Shown: positions 45,372-55,217 of the stretch, piece by piece
Numbering within the stretch: the first letter of the stretch is position 1
Layout: each line of letters starts with the position of its first letter
Assembly (NCBI GenBank): GCA_026398875.1
Contig: JAPLSB010000012.1
Span: 1 to 64,000, forward strand
Length of the DNA stretch: 64,000 nt
From: Gammaproteobacteria bacterium
GTDB lineage: Bacteria > Pseudomonadota > Gammaproteobacteria > Nevskiales > Nevskiaceae
Direction of reading: 5' to 3'
Notes under the pieces: model-generated
Databases searched by the model: none
What the model saw: the letters and a program-made list of their open reading frames with translations, nothing else
Told to the model about the DNA's origin: nothing
Program-made: the position numbers and the translations under genes

Positions 45372-46538
45372 TCAGTCGGCGCCGAACAGATCCCGGCTAT
45401 AGGCCTTGTCCGCGACGTCGTGCAGTTCATCGGTGATGCGGTTGGCCAGAATCACGTCGGCTTCGGCCTTGAAGGCGGCGAGGTCGTTGACGACGCGGGA
45501 GCGGAAAAACTCGGCTTCGTTTAGCGCCGGCTCATACAGGATGACTTCGATGCCCTTGGCCTTGATCCGTTTCATCACGCCCTGAACGCTGGACGCCCTA
45601 AAGTTGTCGGAGCCGGCTTTCATGATCAGCCGGTAGATCCCGACGACCTTGGGTTTGCGGCGCACGATTTCATCGGCGATGAAATCCTTGCGCGTGGTGT
45701 TCGATTCGACAATAGCGCGGATCAGGTTTTGCGGCACGCTGCTGTAGTTCGCAAGCAGCTGCTTGGTGTCCTTCGGCAAGCAGTAGCCGCCATAGCCGAA
45801 GCTGGGATTGTTGTAGTGGTTGCCGATCCGGGGATCAAGACTGACGCCGTCGATGATTTGACGGCTGTTGAGACCGTGGCTGGCCGCGTAGGTATCGAGT
45901 TCGTTGAAGAAAGCGACTCGCATTGCCAAGTAGGTGTTCGCGAACAGCTTGATGGCTTCCGCTTCGGTCGAATCGGTGAACTGAACGATTACGTCAGGCT
46001 TGATCGCTCCCTGCTTCAGCAAGTCCGCAAAGGTTTTCGCACGGTCGCTGCGTTCGCCGACGATGATGCGGCTCGGGTGCAGGTTATCGTACAGGGCGCG
46101 GCCTTCGCGAAGGAACTCGGGCGAAAAGATGACGTTGTCTGTCCCGTACTTGGCTTTCGCCGAGGCGACAAAGCCTACCGGTACGGTCGATTTCACCACC
46201 ATGACTGCGTTGGAGTTGCTGGCAGTCACATCGCGAATCACGGATTCGACGGAACGAGTATCGAAGTAGTTGGTTTCGGGATCGTAATCGGTCGGCGTCG
46301 CGATGATGACGAACTGCGCGCCGTGATAGGCGTCGTGCTTGTCCAGTGTGGCGCGAAAGTTCAGTGATTTTCCCTTTAGGTATTGCTGAATCTCATGATC
46401 CTCGATCGGTGACTCGCGTTGATTGAGCAACGCAACCTTGCGCGGGTCAATATCAAGCGCTACCACCTCATTGTGCTGTGCCAGAAGAATGGCATTCGAC
46501 AATCCGACGTAGCCCGTCCCGGCTATTGCAATTTTCAT
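45372..46538 (-). CDS. ugd: UDP-glucose 6-dehydrogenase
   Basis: A 388-residue nucleotide-sugar dehydrogenase forming UDP-glucuronate. The NAD site is [29 protein letters not shown] is in the central region, and the catalytic Cys is in [16 protein letters not shown]. It is in line with gmd-fcl, 120 bp upstream. The length fits the short Ugd class (E. coli-like). It supplies an acidic sugar to the polymer. Confidence 0.95.
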   Translation of the reverse strand: MKIAIAGTGYVGLSNAILLAQHNEVVALDIDPRKVALLNQRESPIEDHEIQQYLKGKSLNFRATLDKHDAYHGAQFVIIATPTDYDPETNYFDTRSVESVIRDVTASNSNAVMVVKSTVPVGFVASAKAKYGTDNVIFSPEFLREGRALYDNLHPSRIIVGERSDRAKTFADLLKQGAIKPDVIVQFTDSTEAEAIKLFANTYLAMRVAFFNELDTYAASHGLNSRQIIDGVSLDPRIGNHYNNPSFGYGGYCLPKDTKQLLANYSSVPQNLIRAIVESNTTRKDFIADEIVRRKPKVVGIYRLIMKAGSDNFRASSVQGVMKRIKAKGIEVILYEPALNEAEFFRSRVVNDLAAFKAEADVILANRITDELHDVADKAYSRDLFGAD

Positions 46539-48059
46539 GATGACGAAAGGGAAGGGGATCCTAGGAATGAATCAGTACGTACGAAGCTTGGTACTGACGT
46601 GGGTTGGGTTGAACGGTGAGGAGAACACATCGTGCTTCTCGACTTGTCGGATTTCGGGTAACTCGTTGAAAGCGGATGGGCGACGAGACACGATCGCCGC
46701 GCTGAACGGACTTTAACCTTGGCAAAGCTGATCGTGAATGACGAGATGCGCACGACGACTGACGCGGAGTGACGTTTGGATGAAGGCATTCAGGCACGGT
46801 GCGCGATCGAGCATATTTGCTGGTTTATTCGGAACTTCGAATTTCATGACTGCATGCCGATGCAGACGTCTTCCCGGACATATCATCCATGCTTCGTGGT
46901 TTCGCCAGCAGACCGCATGTTGCTAAGTCGGTCGTCACTGCACGGTCGGGATGCGCGGTTGAAATGACAGGACGTTCAACAGAAAACATGGCGGAGAGCT
47001 TGGAAGACATAACCAGATCTACTACGCCCGGACTTTGGGGCAGAAGGTAAAGATCAGACATGCCATGTGCTTTCGGCACCCGTTAGCGTGGGAGGAAGTG
47101 GCGGCAGCCTTGCATTGAACAGGTCTTGGCACCTGCCCAGAAGTTCCGCCTTCGTCATGTCGTCCCACAAATGACCAGTTCAACGTTGGATCGCTATGCA
47201 GATAAAGTCGGTGTGCCGGCGTCAGCACGTCCAGGATCGGTTTTTAGCCGCAAGAGCTTTGCGGTACGCAAAGCAGTCAGCGCCAGACTCCCGCTCTGCC
47301 ATAGTGCTCATGCTTGTTCTGTCGCGGCCGACAAGTATCGTCGTCCCACGTTGCAAAACAGTGCGGGGTGCGGAAACGGTACGCGCCTGATGTCGACACT
47401 CTGCTCGCCAAACAACCCCTTCACCGGTGTATTTCCTTTTGCCGGAGTGTTTGGGTACGGGGCTAACTCCGCTGATCAGTTTTTTCACAGTATCAAGACA
47501 TCATGGTGTTGGTGCTACTTGCAGATTTTGTGCCGGACTAACTTCTTTGTGTTGACGTGTTAGCGCAGCTACCAGATGTCTTTGTGATCCGTTGCTCAAA
47601 CGGCTCGACTATCGTCGTCTTTCACGAGGCACGCATAACAACTAAGCCCCGCAAATGCCCATTCGGGCATCACGGGTGACCCGATGTTCTGCAACTTGTG
47701 CCGATTGTCAGCACGCAGAACCCGAGGCCTTATGGGGAGATGCAGGCGCTACACGGATCATGGTTGATGTTGAAATTTGCGTTCAAGCTCACCATGAAAA
47801 GACATGATTGGTCTCAGTATCGGACTGCCTGTTGACTTGAAAGCAGAGAGGAGGCTGCAAGATCAATATCCACTTGTCGCTTCGTTTATCCTCTAGCCAA
47901 TCAAGCAATCGGACAAACGCGACTAATGAAATCTGCGCAAAGCGTTAATGAAGCTCGTCGTGGCTCAAATATGCAGATGTATCGACTCGCTTTCAGCTGA
48001 GCAGCTGGCCACCGACTTACTCTAGCTAAGCTTGACTGTAGTTCACAGGTAAAAAAAAA
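46539..48059. other. Gene-poor 1.5-kb stretch with small hairpins
   Basis: No open frame here shows protein-like features; the longest (47126-47563, plus) has random-looking composition. Two tandem hairpins are seen: ATGCCC-ATTC-GGGCAT at 47655-47670 and CGGG-TGA-CCCG at 47673-47683, without a T tract. The stretch may contain a promoter for ugd, a small RNA or decayed sequence; none can be shown. Confidence 0.5.
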
Positions 48060-48089
48060 GTTGGTCTCTTCGTTACCGAAGAGACCAAC
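48060..48089 (-). terminator. Strong rho-independent terminator
   Basis: A perfect 13-bp stem (GTTGGTCTCTTCG / CGAAGAGACCAAC, loop TTAC) is flanked by nine A on the left and TTTTT on the right, so it can work in both directions. On the minus strand it lies 60 bp after the gene at 48150-48506 and is followed by nine T. Confidence 0.92.
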
Positions 48090-48149
48090 ATTTTTAATTG
48101 CTTGAGGTGATTCTGCTCAGGTTCGCAGGTTCACCCCTGCAGAGGAACC

Positions 48150-48506
48150 TCAGGCTGGGCTAACCGGCAGGTCTCTGAAAATGCCGCGCAGGCGAACACG
48201 AACCGGCGTCGGGAGCGACGAGTAGGTGTTGCGGAGAATGCGCTGCTGGCTCGGGCTGAGGCTGCTGTACAAGTTGCGCAGGCCTTCCTGCGTCAGAAGT
48301 GCACGCTGCTGCTGCGGAGTAAGGGAGGAGTAAAAGCCACGGAGATCGCTGGCAGTCGCGTTAATCGACCTTGAGGTCGACGACTCAACGTTGACCGTTG
48401 CAGCGTTCAACTGCTCGACAAGAACGCGACTGGACGCGGCATTGGCGGACCCGCAGGCAGCGATAACGCCGGCGGCAAAAACTGACTTCACGATATTTGA
48501 AAGCAT
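48150..48506 (-). CDS. Small secreted protein with YSSL-type repeats, unknown function
   Basis: A 118-residue protein with a signal peptide (VKSVFAAGVIAACGSANA). The mature part has three related units, FYSSLTPQQQRALLTQ, LYSSLSPSQQRILRN and TYSSLPTPVRVRLRG, like LTxxQ-type or DUF3106-like helical repeats. ATG at 48506 is taken, as the signal peptide begins there. It has a sigma-54-type promoter (48628-48643) and a strong terminator. It sits between EPS genes; I do not recognise the family. Confidence 0.72.
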   Translation of the reverse strand: MLSNIVKSVFAAGVIAACGSANAASSRVLVEQLNAATVNVESSTSRSINATASDLRGFYSSLTPQQQRALLTQEGLRNLYSSLSPSQQRILRNTYSSLPTPVRVRLRGIFRDLPVSPA

Positions 48507-48627
48507 GTCTGAGCTCCGGACGACTGTTATCAAAGTACAGGGAAAACCAACCCTTTTGTAGCCTATCAGTACCGCCAGCGAGATCGCAAGGGGTATAGGT
48601 TATTCAACTTCACGGCAGCAATCGGTC

Positions 48628-48643
48628 AGCAAAAAAAATGCCA
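48628..48643 (-). promoter_or_regulatory. Sigma-54 promoter of the secreted protein gene
   Basis: The minus strand reads TGGCATTTTTTTTGCT, an excellent -24/-12 match. The start would be near 48617, leaving a leader of about 111 nt to the ATG at 48506. The same TGGCAT core is seen at the nit, porin and nitG-like paralogue promoters. Confidence 0.7.
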
Positions 48644-49226
48644 TGACGTGTGTATTGGCCTCTGGTGCCCTGCAATGGACTGATAAATTATTGATTCGCA
48701 TAAGAAAGAATTAGGGAGCTTCAACGTGCGTGAAGTAATCCGCGACGGTAAATACACGTATTTGCGCGGTGATCTTGTGCAATTTTGCCCGCCCGCCGTG
48801 TCGTCGGCGATGAACTTATGTCGGACGCGTACGTGCGGGACGCTCTGGCCTGAAAACTGCAGGATCAATCCGGAAAAAAGCGGCGGACGGTGTGTACTCC
48901 GTCACATTCACGTCAGATTGAGCGTCGGATGATATGGCGGCGATCGAATACGTTGGCATTTCCGACGATGGGCCCTTGTCGCATGTTTTGCGAGTCCGGC
49001 GACCGCCGCAGGAATTTGGGCGAGCAAAAGTTACGAAACGCTATAGTGGTTGGCTAACTGCGTCAGTCATAAGGGAAAATCAGGAATTTCAGAATGTAAG
49101 ATAATGATTTTATTAGATTTATAAGGGCGCGTCGCTTGTTTGTCATGATTTGCAACTGAACTCCACCTGCTTCATGTCTATTTATTCGCTGCTTGGTCTG
49201 CCTCGGTTTACGGGCGAGTCCTCGAA
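48644..49226. other. Gap before the phosphotransferase gene
   Basis: No credible gene is seen. It is AT-rich near 49060-49130, where a promoter for the phosphotransferase gene may be. Confidence 0.5.
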
Positions 49227-50621
49227 ATGATCGACCTCCGTGATGGGCGCTCTCAGTTCTCGTCCGCGCCGCTGTCGGTTTCCGAACTGGTTGCCGCGAT
49301 CGCAGACCCTTTGGTGGCGGTAGCATCGTTTGTGATCCTGCATTGGGTTTATGACGTTCAGTTCAGGACGCCGAGCGCGTTCGCGGCAATCCTCGTCCTG
49401 ACGCTGATGTTCCCAGGGAGCAATCGGTTTGGGCGGGGAGGGGTGGGCGTGATTATCGATGTCACGACTACTTGGCTTGGCGTGTTGCTGGTTCTAGCGC
49501 TCACGGCAGTCGCCACTAGGAGTTTGGGTCGATTCAATCCGGAACTGCTGCTTGCCTGGGCGGTGACGTCGCCGATTGTTCAGTTGATCGTGGTGAAATG
49601 CGGCTCAGTCATTCAGGCACGTCATTCTGTGCTTCCGGGCCAGAGACGGAGAGCTGTGGTTGTCGGGGCAAACGCTATCGGCATTCGATTTGCCGAGCGT
49701 CTCAAGGCCGACACTTTGACGGCCTACGAGTTCGTCGGCTTTTTCGACGACCGTTCACGTGATCGGATCGATATCCCTGCACAAGAGCGTCTGGCCGGAA
49801 CGCTTGCAGAGTTGCCGTCGTTCATCGATGTCAATGGCGTCAAGGATGTGTACATCACGCTTCCGTTGAGTTCCCAGCCGCGCATCCTTGCGCTGATTGA
49901 ATCGCTCCAGAACACCACGGCATCCCTGCATTTCGTGCCGGATGTGTTTGCAGCGTCCATCATTCAAGGACGACTTGAAGACGTGGGCGGCATTCCGGTA
50001 GTCAGCTTGTCGATGACGCCGTTCACTGGCGCTGACGGCCTCGTGAAGCGCATCAGTGACATCCTGTTTTCAACCGTGATCCTGTTTCTGGTATCGCCGT
50101 TGCTCCTGGCAATAGCCATTGGCGTCAAGTTGAGTTCGCCCGGGCCGATCATCTTTCGCCAGAAGCGAACCGGCCTGGATGGCGAGATGATCGAGGTTTA
50201 CAAGTTCCGATCGATGACCGTGCAGGACAACGGGCCGGTGATCATGCAAGCCTCGCGCGATGACGCGCGCGTGACGCGCTTCGGTGCTTTTATCCGTCGG
50301 ACTTCGCTTGACGAGCTCCCGCAGTTCTTCAATGTGCTGCAGGGGAGAATGAGCGTGGTCGGTCCGAGACCGCACGCGGTCGCGCACAACGTTCAGTACC
50401 GGGCGTTGGTTCGAGCCTACATGGCTCGCCACAAGGTCAAGCCGGGGATCACCGGCTGGGCCCAGGTCAACGGCTACCGTGGTGCGACTGAGACCCTCGA
50501 CAAGATGGAACGCCGTGTCGAGTACGACCTTGAATACTTGCGTAACTGGTCGATCCGCTTGGATCTCCTGATTATCGCCAGAACTGTGCGACTGGTTTTC
50601 TTTGACCGTGGAGCGTTTTGA
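49227..50621 (+). CDS. Undecaprenyl-phosphate glucose phosphotransferase (WcaJ-like)
   Basis: A 464-residue polyisoprenyl-phosphate hexose-1-phosphate transferase that starts the lipid-linked repeat, usually with glucose-1-phosphate. N-terminal helices and a CoA-binding-like domain (VVVGANAIGIRFAERL) are followed by the catalytic C-terminus: a helix-break-helix KRISDILFSTVILFLVSPL, then IEVYKFRSM, RRTSLDELPQFFNVLQG and SVVGPRPHAVAHN. The start gene of this EPS pathway. It overlaps the next gene by 4 bp. Confidence 0.93.
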   Translation: MIDLRDGRSQFSSAPLSVSELVAAIADPLVAVASFVILHWVYDVQFRTPSAFAAILVLTLMFPGSNRFGRGGVGVIIDVTTTWLGVLLVLALTAVATRSLGRFNPELLLAWAVTSPIVQLIVVKCGSVIQARHSVLPGQRRRAVVVGANAIGIRFAERLKADTLTAYEFVGFFDDRSRDRIDIPAQERLAGTLAELPSFIDVNGVKDVYITLPLSSQPRILALIESLQNTTASLHFVPDVFAASIIQGRLEDVGGIPVVSLSMTPFTGADGLVKRISDILFSTVILFLVSPLLLAIAIGVKLSSPGPIIFRQKRTGLDGEMIEVYKFRSMTVQDNGPVIMQASRDDARVTRFGAFIRRTSLDELPQFFNVLQGRMSVVGPRPHAVAHNVQYRALVRAYMARHKVKPGITGWAQVNGYRGATETLDKMERRVEYDLEYLRNWSIRLDLLIIARTVRLVFFDRGAF

Positions 50622-51862
50622 TGTCGCTTAGAAAAACATGTCGGGGTGGAACTTTGACGTCATTGCGCGCTACTGCTCTTGGGCTGCTTGTCATTGCAGC
50701 ACCGGAGTGCGCTGCCGATGTTTCGGTCAGCGTTTCCCAGGCAGCTGCCTATGACACCAATCCCTTGCTACAAGCGAACGAGTTCGCCTCAGGCGACTGG
50801 ATTTCGACGTCCCGCCTGAGGGCGCAGCTTGATCAGCCGATTGGTCGCCAGCGTTTCACCGCGTATGCCGATGCTGGGCATCAAGAGTTTTTCCGCAGGG
50901 GTGACCTCACGAATAATCCTTACGGGGTGGGTGCCGACTGGGACTGGTCGGCTGCGAACCTTTGGGAGGGAGAACTTGGTGGTGATCACCAGAGGCAGCT
51001 TTTTCGTTTTGCTCAACAGTCAACAGATTCGAACCGTAATCTCGAGGACGTCAGTCGCGCGTGGTTCCGAGTCAGGAAAGGGGTCGTCACGAAATTGAGC
51101 TTCGAGGCGGCGGCAACAGCCTTCAGGCGCGACTTCTCTTCGGCGACCTTTTCCGCCAATGGACAAAAGTACGTTGCCGGCGAAGGCGGCTTGCGCTTCC
51201 AGCCAAGCCCGGACTTAAGTCTCCGTACGCTGTTCAGATATACCCGCGGCGCGTATCCAGAGCGGACCGAAAGTGGTGACGACTACACACGGCGAGATAT
51301 TGAACTGGGCGTCAACTGGCAGCCGAGCGGCGCCAGTAGCATCAAGGCACGTGCGTCGATCGGGCAAGAAGACCACAGTCTGGAAACCATCGGTTCCTTG
51401 AACGTTTGGGCTGCGGGTCTTGACTGGAATTGGAAGCCGAGCGGGAAGCTGGATTTTGGTCTGTCGGTTGGTCGTGACAGTGATGCTGGCAGCGCCACGG
51501 TGTTGGTCGTCACTCCCGAAGGCGGGCTTGACCTCGGAAATGCCGGAAATATCCGAGTAACCACATCGGCCAGTGCCAAGCTTGTATGGGCGGCAACGGG
51601 AAAGATTTCTGTCACGTCGCGCGTGAGAGTCTCGGATCGCAGCCTGGACAGTAGTCGTAGCGGCGTACTGGGTTCGAAAGGCTCCGATCTGTCATCGGAG
51701 GTTGACATCGGCGTGTTGTACCGTGTGGCGCGCTCGCTAGATCTGTCGTGCGGAATGGCTTTTGATCACCGGTCGACTTCCGGAAATGCCGGTGCGCTGA
51801 CGTTCGGATACGACGGAAAGTCTGGACAATGTACGGCCGCGTTCTGGATTGCTCGTCCCTGA
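50618..51862 (+). CDS. EpsL-like outer-membrane beta-barrel protein
   Basis: A 414-residue protein with a signal peptide (LGLLVIAAPECAAD) and long alternating strands ending in an aromatic-containing tail (AAFWIARP), typical of the EpsL-type barrel of Methylobacillus-like EPS loci (SQAAAYDTNPLLQANE, with the later RFQPSPDLSLRTLFRYTRG block). It is coupled to the initiating phosphotransferase by a 4-bp overlap. It probably serves in polymer secretion. Confidence 0.82.
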   Translation: MMSLRKTCRGGTLTSLRATALGLLVIAAPECAADVSVSVSQAAAYDTNPLLQANEFASGDWISTSRLRAQLDQPIGRQRFTAYADAGHQEFFRRGDLTNNPYGVGADWDWSAANLWEGELGGDHQRQLFRFAQQSTDSNRNLEDVSRAWFRVRKGVVTKLSFEAAATAFRRDFSSATFSANGQKYVAGEGGLRFQPSPDLSLRTLFRYTRGAYPERTESGDDYTRRDIELGVNWQPSGASSIKARASIGQEDHSLETIGSLNVWAAGLDWNWKPSGKLDFGLSVGRDSDAGSATVLVVTPEGGLDLGNAGNIRVTTSASAKLVWAATGKISVTSRVRVSDRSLDSSRSGVLGSKGSDLSSEVDIGVLYRVARSLDLSCGMAFDHRSTSGNAGALTFGYDGKSGQCTAAFWIARP

Positions 51863-52075
51863 GATGGCTTGGTCTTTGCTTGAAAGGTATACGGAAGGTC
51901 CGCTGCTTCACTGGACCTACGTAGCGTAAACATCATTAGAATTCAGGGAATTCGATGATGCCGGTTCACCGGCACAGCGCATCAATAACGTGGTCAAAAA
52001 AGTTGTTTTCAGCGATTCAATCGGTTGTGGTGCAAGTCACATTTTGATTGGCTTCTCTGTTGCTAGGGGCTTGAC
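51863..52075. promoter_or_regulatory. Gap with a sigma-54-like motif close to the next start
   Basis: TGGCTTCTCTGTTGCT at 52049-52064 has the correct -24/-12 spacing, but its start site would fall at about 52075, directly before the ATG at 52076, giving a leaderless RNA although an AGGGG ribosome site is present. It may be chance. Confidence 0.3.
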
Positions 52076-52264
52076 ATGAAACTCTGCCGGACAGCTGTGA
52101 ATTGGGGTGCGCTCGCGTTGAGCGCTTCGGGATTCTGGATCCCTGCGATGGCCGATGTGCCGATGGAAATTGCCGCTGCAGAAGCGGGATTTGATCTCTG
52201 GGCCATTATTGGCGCAGGTGCGTTGGCCGTGATCGTGTTGAGTCGTCGTTTGCGCACCCGCTGA
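52076..52264 (+). CDS. Small exported protein with C-terminal membrane anchor
   Basis: A 62-residue protein: signal peptide (WGALALSASGFWIPAMA), a short acidic segment (DVPMEIAAAEAGF) and a C-terminal hydrophobic helix with arginines (IIGAGALAVIVLSRRLRTR). This layout resembles PEP-CTERM-type sorting signals, but the Pro-Glu-Pro motif is absent and no exosortase gene is in the window. It follows the EpsL-like gene by 213 bp. Confidence 0.6.
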   Translation: MKLCRTAVNWGALALSASGFWIPAMADVPMEIAAAEAGFDLWAIIGAGALAVIVLSRRLRTR

Positions 52265-52529
52265 TGGTCGCTTGCGCCCCGTGACCGGCGTACCCCACAG
52301 GATCTGGTCGGTTCGCCGGCGGCTCAACCGCAGCGCCTTGCAGCCTTTCCGGCGTGAGTGCGCGTCGGCGGTTCTGCAGCCGCACGCGACAACAACCTCC
52401 TGCTTGGATGCGGCCGCGTCAATGCGAATGGAGCACCCTTGTTTCTCCGATGGATGATGTCACTCGTTTGCGGCTTCATCCCTGCCGGCACGACACGGCT
52501 ATGAGCGACGAGAGGGTGTTGGCGATCCC
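52265..52529. other. Gap at the end of the EPS locus
   Basis: Convergent intergenic stretch between the small exported protein and the alcohol dehydrogenase. No gene or element is recognised. Confidence 0.4.
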
Positions 52530-53669
52530 CTAGAACAGCACCACCTGCCGCACCGCCTCCCCCCGCGCCAGGACATCAAACCCCTCGTTGATCTGGTCCA
52601 GCGTCAAGCGATGGGTCAGCAGCTTGTCGACTGGTAGCAGGCCGGCGTCGTACATCGCGACAAAACGCGGCAGATCGCGGCTCGGCACGCAGGAGCCCAT
52701 ATATGAGCCCTTCACCGTCCGTTCCTCGACCGTGAGGCTCACCGCCGAGATCGAGAACTGCTTCGTTGGATGCGGCAGCCCCATCGTCACCGTGGTGCCG
52801 CCGCGGGCGGTGGCGGCATAAGCCTGCTGCAGTACGCGTTCATTGCCGACCGATTCGAAGCAGTATTCGGCGCCGCCGCGCGTGGCCTCGCGAATCTCGG
52901 CAACGACATCCAGCGAAGTGCCAGCGTTGATGATGTGGGTGGCCCCCAACGACTTCGCCAGAGCCAGCTTCGACGGCTGCAGGTCGACCGCGACGATCGT
53001 CGCTGCACCGGCTGCACGCGCGCCTAACAGCGCGGCAAGGCCGACTCCACCGAGCCCGAACACGGCAACCGAGGCGCCGGGCGGCACTTTCGCGGTGTTG
53101 ACCACGGCGCCGACGCCGGTCAGCACGGCGCAGCCGAACACGGCGGCGATTTCGGGAGGCAAGCCGGGGCGAACCTTGACGGCCGATGCTGCCGAAACCA
53201 CCGCGTACTCGGCGAAGCCCGAAACGCCGAGGTGATGGTTGATCGCCGCGCCACCATCCGGGAATTGCAGTCGGCGTGCACCGGCCAGCAAGGTCCCGGC
53301 GACATTGGCCTTGGCCCCAGGCTCGCAAAGCGCCGCGCGGCCGGTGGCGCAGGGCTGGCAGTGGCCGCAAGCGGGAACGAAAGAGAACACCACGTCGTCG
53401 CCCGGCCTGAACGCGGCGACATCGGCGCCGCATTCGATCACGGTAGCGGCGGCCTCGTGGCCAAGCGCCATCGGCATCACGCGCGGGCGGGTGCCGTCGA
53501 TCACGCTGAGGTCCGAATGGCAAAGGCCGGCGGCGGTCATCTTCACCAGCAGCTCGCCGGGTCCCGGCGCGGCCAGGTCGATGGTTTCGATCGACAGCGG
53601 CTTCGACTGTGCATACGGGGCCGGAAGGCCCATTTCGCGAAGGACGGCAGCGCGGGTCTTGAGCGTCAT
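52530..53669 (-). CDS. Zinc-dependent alcohol dehydrogenase
   Basis: A 379-residue MDR enzyme. Catalytic zinc ligands are in [12 protein letters not shown] and [12 protein letters not shown]; the structural zinc has [15 protein letters not shown]. The NAD site is [24 protein letters not shown] at 53669 overlaps the thioesterase stop by 4 bp; the longer frame upstream belongs to another gene. The class is close to the AdhC-like and aryl-alcohol dehydrogenases; the substrate is not known. Confidence 0.92.
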   Translation of the reverse strand: MTLKTRAAVLREMGLPAPYAQSKPLSIETIDLAAPGPGELLVKMTAAGLCHSDLSVIDGTRPRVMPMALGHEAAATVIECGADVAAFRPGDDVVFSFVPACGHCQPCATGRAALCEPGAKANVAGTLLAGARRLQFPDGGAAINHHLGVSGFAEYAVVSAASAVKVRPGLPPEIAAVFGCAVLTGVGAVVNTAKVPPGASVAVFGLGGVGLAALLGARAAGAATIVAVDLQPSKLALAKSLGATHIINAGTSLDVVAEIREATRGGAEYCFESVGNERVLQQAYAATARGGTTVTMGLPHPTKQFSISAVSLTVEERTVKGSYMGSCVPSRDLPRFVAMYDAGLLPVDKLLTHRLTLDQINEGFDVLARGEAVRQVVLF

Positions 53670-54100
53670 GGCGTGGCGGGCGAGGTCTGGATGCGGGCGA
53701 GGGCGGCACGAATGCCGTCGGGGATCGGGTGCGGGCGGTTGCTGGCGCGATCGACAAAAACGTGGACGATCCAGGCTTCGGCACAAGGGGCGTCTTCGCC
53801 GCGCTTGAACAGGCCGAGTTCGTAGCGCACCGAGGAATTGCCCAGCTTGCCGACCCGGAGGCCGACTTCGAGCACGTCCGGGTAGGCAGCCGAACGCAGG
53901 AACTTGCAGTTCGATTCGGCGATGTAGCCGATCACGCTGCCGGTGTGGATGTCGAGGCCGCCTTCGTCGATCAGGTAGCAGTTCAACACGGTGTCGAAAT
54001 ACGAGTAGTACTCGACGTTGTTGACGTGCCCGTAGCGGTCGTTGTCCTTCCAGCGCGTCGGCATCGTCTGGAAATGGCGGTATGTAGCGCGAATGCTCAT
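53666..54100 (-). CDS. Acyl-CoA thioesterase, 4HBT/YbgC type
   Basis: A 144-residue hot-dog-fold thioesterase. The marks are [27 protein letters not shown] with the catalytic Asp in the DxxGHVNN motif. It is coupled to the dehydrogenase, which suggests a shared acyl-CoA or aldehyde route. Confidence 0.92.
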   Translation of the reverse strand: MSIRATYRHFQTMPTRWKDNDRYGHVNNVEYYSYFDTVLNCYLIDEGGLDIHTGSVIGYIAESNCKFLRSAAYPDVLEVGLRVGKLGNSSVRYELGLFKRGEDAPCAEAWIVHVFVDRASNRPHPIPDGIRAALARIQTSPATP

Positions 54101-54153
54101 CGGGGTTCAGGGCCGCTGGAGTGAGAGTGCTTGTGTTGTTGGCGGTTGCGTAC

Positions 54154-54236
54154 TGGATACCGGCTTTCGCCGGTATGACGGTTGGCAAAGAGCGCGCTGC
54201 CTTTCAAGGGTCATACCGGCGAAAGCCGGCATCCAG
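54154..54236. repeat. Inverted pair of short extragenic repeats
   Basis: Copy 1 at 54154-54180 reads TGGATACCGGCTTTCGCCGG and then TATGACG; copy 2 at 54210-54236 is its inverse, GTCATACCGGCGAAAGCCGG and ATCCAG. Each forms its own GC hairpin. This is a common repeat of proteobacterial chromosomes; a related pair lies at 57555-57644. Confidence 0.85.
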
Positions 54237-54249
54237 AGCAGCGATCATT

Positions 54250-54999
54250 TCAGCGTGCCGCCGCGGCCGGCTCCAGCGGCGTCAGGTCCACCGGAATGCC
54301 ATGGAACTGCTGCAGCAGGCAGCCGTATTCGCGCAGGCTCAGCATGCCGGCATCAGCGCGGCGCGCTTCGAGGGACGCGACATCGGCAATCGGCTGCGGA
54401 TGATTGATGCCGCCGGCGGCGCGGAACTGCGTGCCGTAGCGCTGCGGCTCGCCGTTGGCGACGCTGATCTTGTCGGACAGCAGCGCGAAATCCTGCGGCA
54501 CCAGATCGCCGCTTTTCGCCAGTGGCTCGAGCAGCTTCACGAGTCGGCCCTGCAGTTCGGGATCGCGTTCGGCGTGGACCGCGATCAGCCACGCGGCGCG
54601 GATGCCGTCGCGGCCGATGTCTTTCGCAGTCAGAAACGGGCCTTCTTCGAGGAGCTCGCGCATGCGCGAGGTGTTCTCCTGATCAGCCTGGAAGATCGCC
54701 AGGATGAACGGCTGATCCGGCCGGCCGCTATTGGCCTTGGCGCTCGCCGCCGCATTGTTGCGCACGTTCTGGTCGCGCTCCATCATCGCCAGCAGTTCCC
54801 TGTGCAGCGCCGGCTTCGCGGGTGGCGTGGCCAGCGGCTTGAGCTGCCTCGCGGCGATCTTGTCGGCTTCGAGCTTGCGCAGCGTCTCGAACGGCGGGCA
54901 GTCCTTGAGCCCGGTCGGTGGTGCCGGTTCTGCCGCCGTGACGACAGTGGGAACAGCAGCCAGCGCAAGGGCCAGAAGGGCAGTGCGGATCGGCATCAT
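54250..54999 (-). CDS. DUF6624-like exported protein
   Basis: A 249-residue protein with a signal peptide (TALLALALAAVPTVVTAAEP). The body follows the DUF6624 pattern: ELLAMMERDQNVRNN, then ADQENTSRMRELLEEGPFLTAKDIG (position of the D-x-x-N) and WLIAVHAERDPELQGRLVKLL, ending DKISVANGEPQRYGTQFR. Function is unknown. It is alone between repeats. Confidence 0.75.
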   Translation of the reverse strand: MMPIRTALLALALAAVPTVVTAAEPAPPTGLKDCPPFETLRKLEADKIAARQLKPLATPPAKPALHRELLAMMERDQNVRNNAAASAKANSGRPDQPFILAIFQADQENTSRMRELLEEGPFLTAKDIGRDGIRAAWLIAVHAERDPELQGRLVKLLEPLAKSGDLVPQDFALLSDKISVANGEPQRYGTQFRAAGGINHPQPIADVASLEARRADAGMLSLREYGCLLQQFHGIPVDLTPLEPAAAAR

Positions 55000-55074
55000 G
55001 TGCGTGGGGCCTCCTCAAGCCCTGGGTGCTGGCTGGGTTCTTCGGTCCGGGCTTGTAGGTTCGTGCCTCCATCG

Positions 55075-55217
55075 GCCACCTCGTGCCTCGGTGGCGTTCG
55101 AAGCCAGGCGGAGCAGTGCTCCGCAAGCATCTGGCTTCTGGCTTCGCCCCCTGCCACCTCGTTCCTCGGTGGCGTTCGAAGCCAGGCGGAGCGGTGCTCC
55201 GCAAGCATCTGGCTTCT
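55075..55217. repeat. 65-bp direct repeat ending at the hinT stop
   Basis: Two near-identical units at 55075-55139 and 55153-55217 (period 78 bp) begin GCCACCTCGT and end CATCTGGCTTCT. Two bases differ (T/G and A/G). The units contain CGGAGCA/GGTGCTCCG, a small hairpin. They lie in the gap between hinT and the DUF6624 gene; the second one touches the hinT stop. Confidence 0.9.

Noticed and set aside
44157-45524. 455-residue plus-strand frame across gmd
   Set aside because: Antisense to the well-conserved gmd gene.
47126-47563. 145-residue plus-strand frame in the gene-poor stretch
   Set aside because: Composition looks random, no ribosome site or motif was found; described as gap instead.
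48726-48932. 68-residue plus-strand frame before the phosphotransferase
   Set aside because: No family resemblance; overlaps an equally empty minus-strand frame.
52049-52064. Sigma-54-like motif as promoter of the small exported protein
   Set aside because: The predicted start would give a leaderless RNA although a ribosome site is present, so it is not accepted as a firm promoter.
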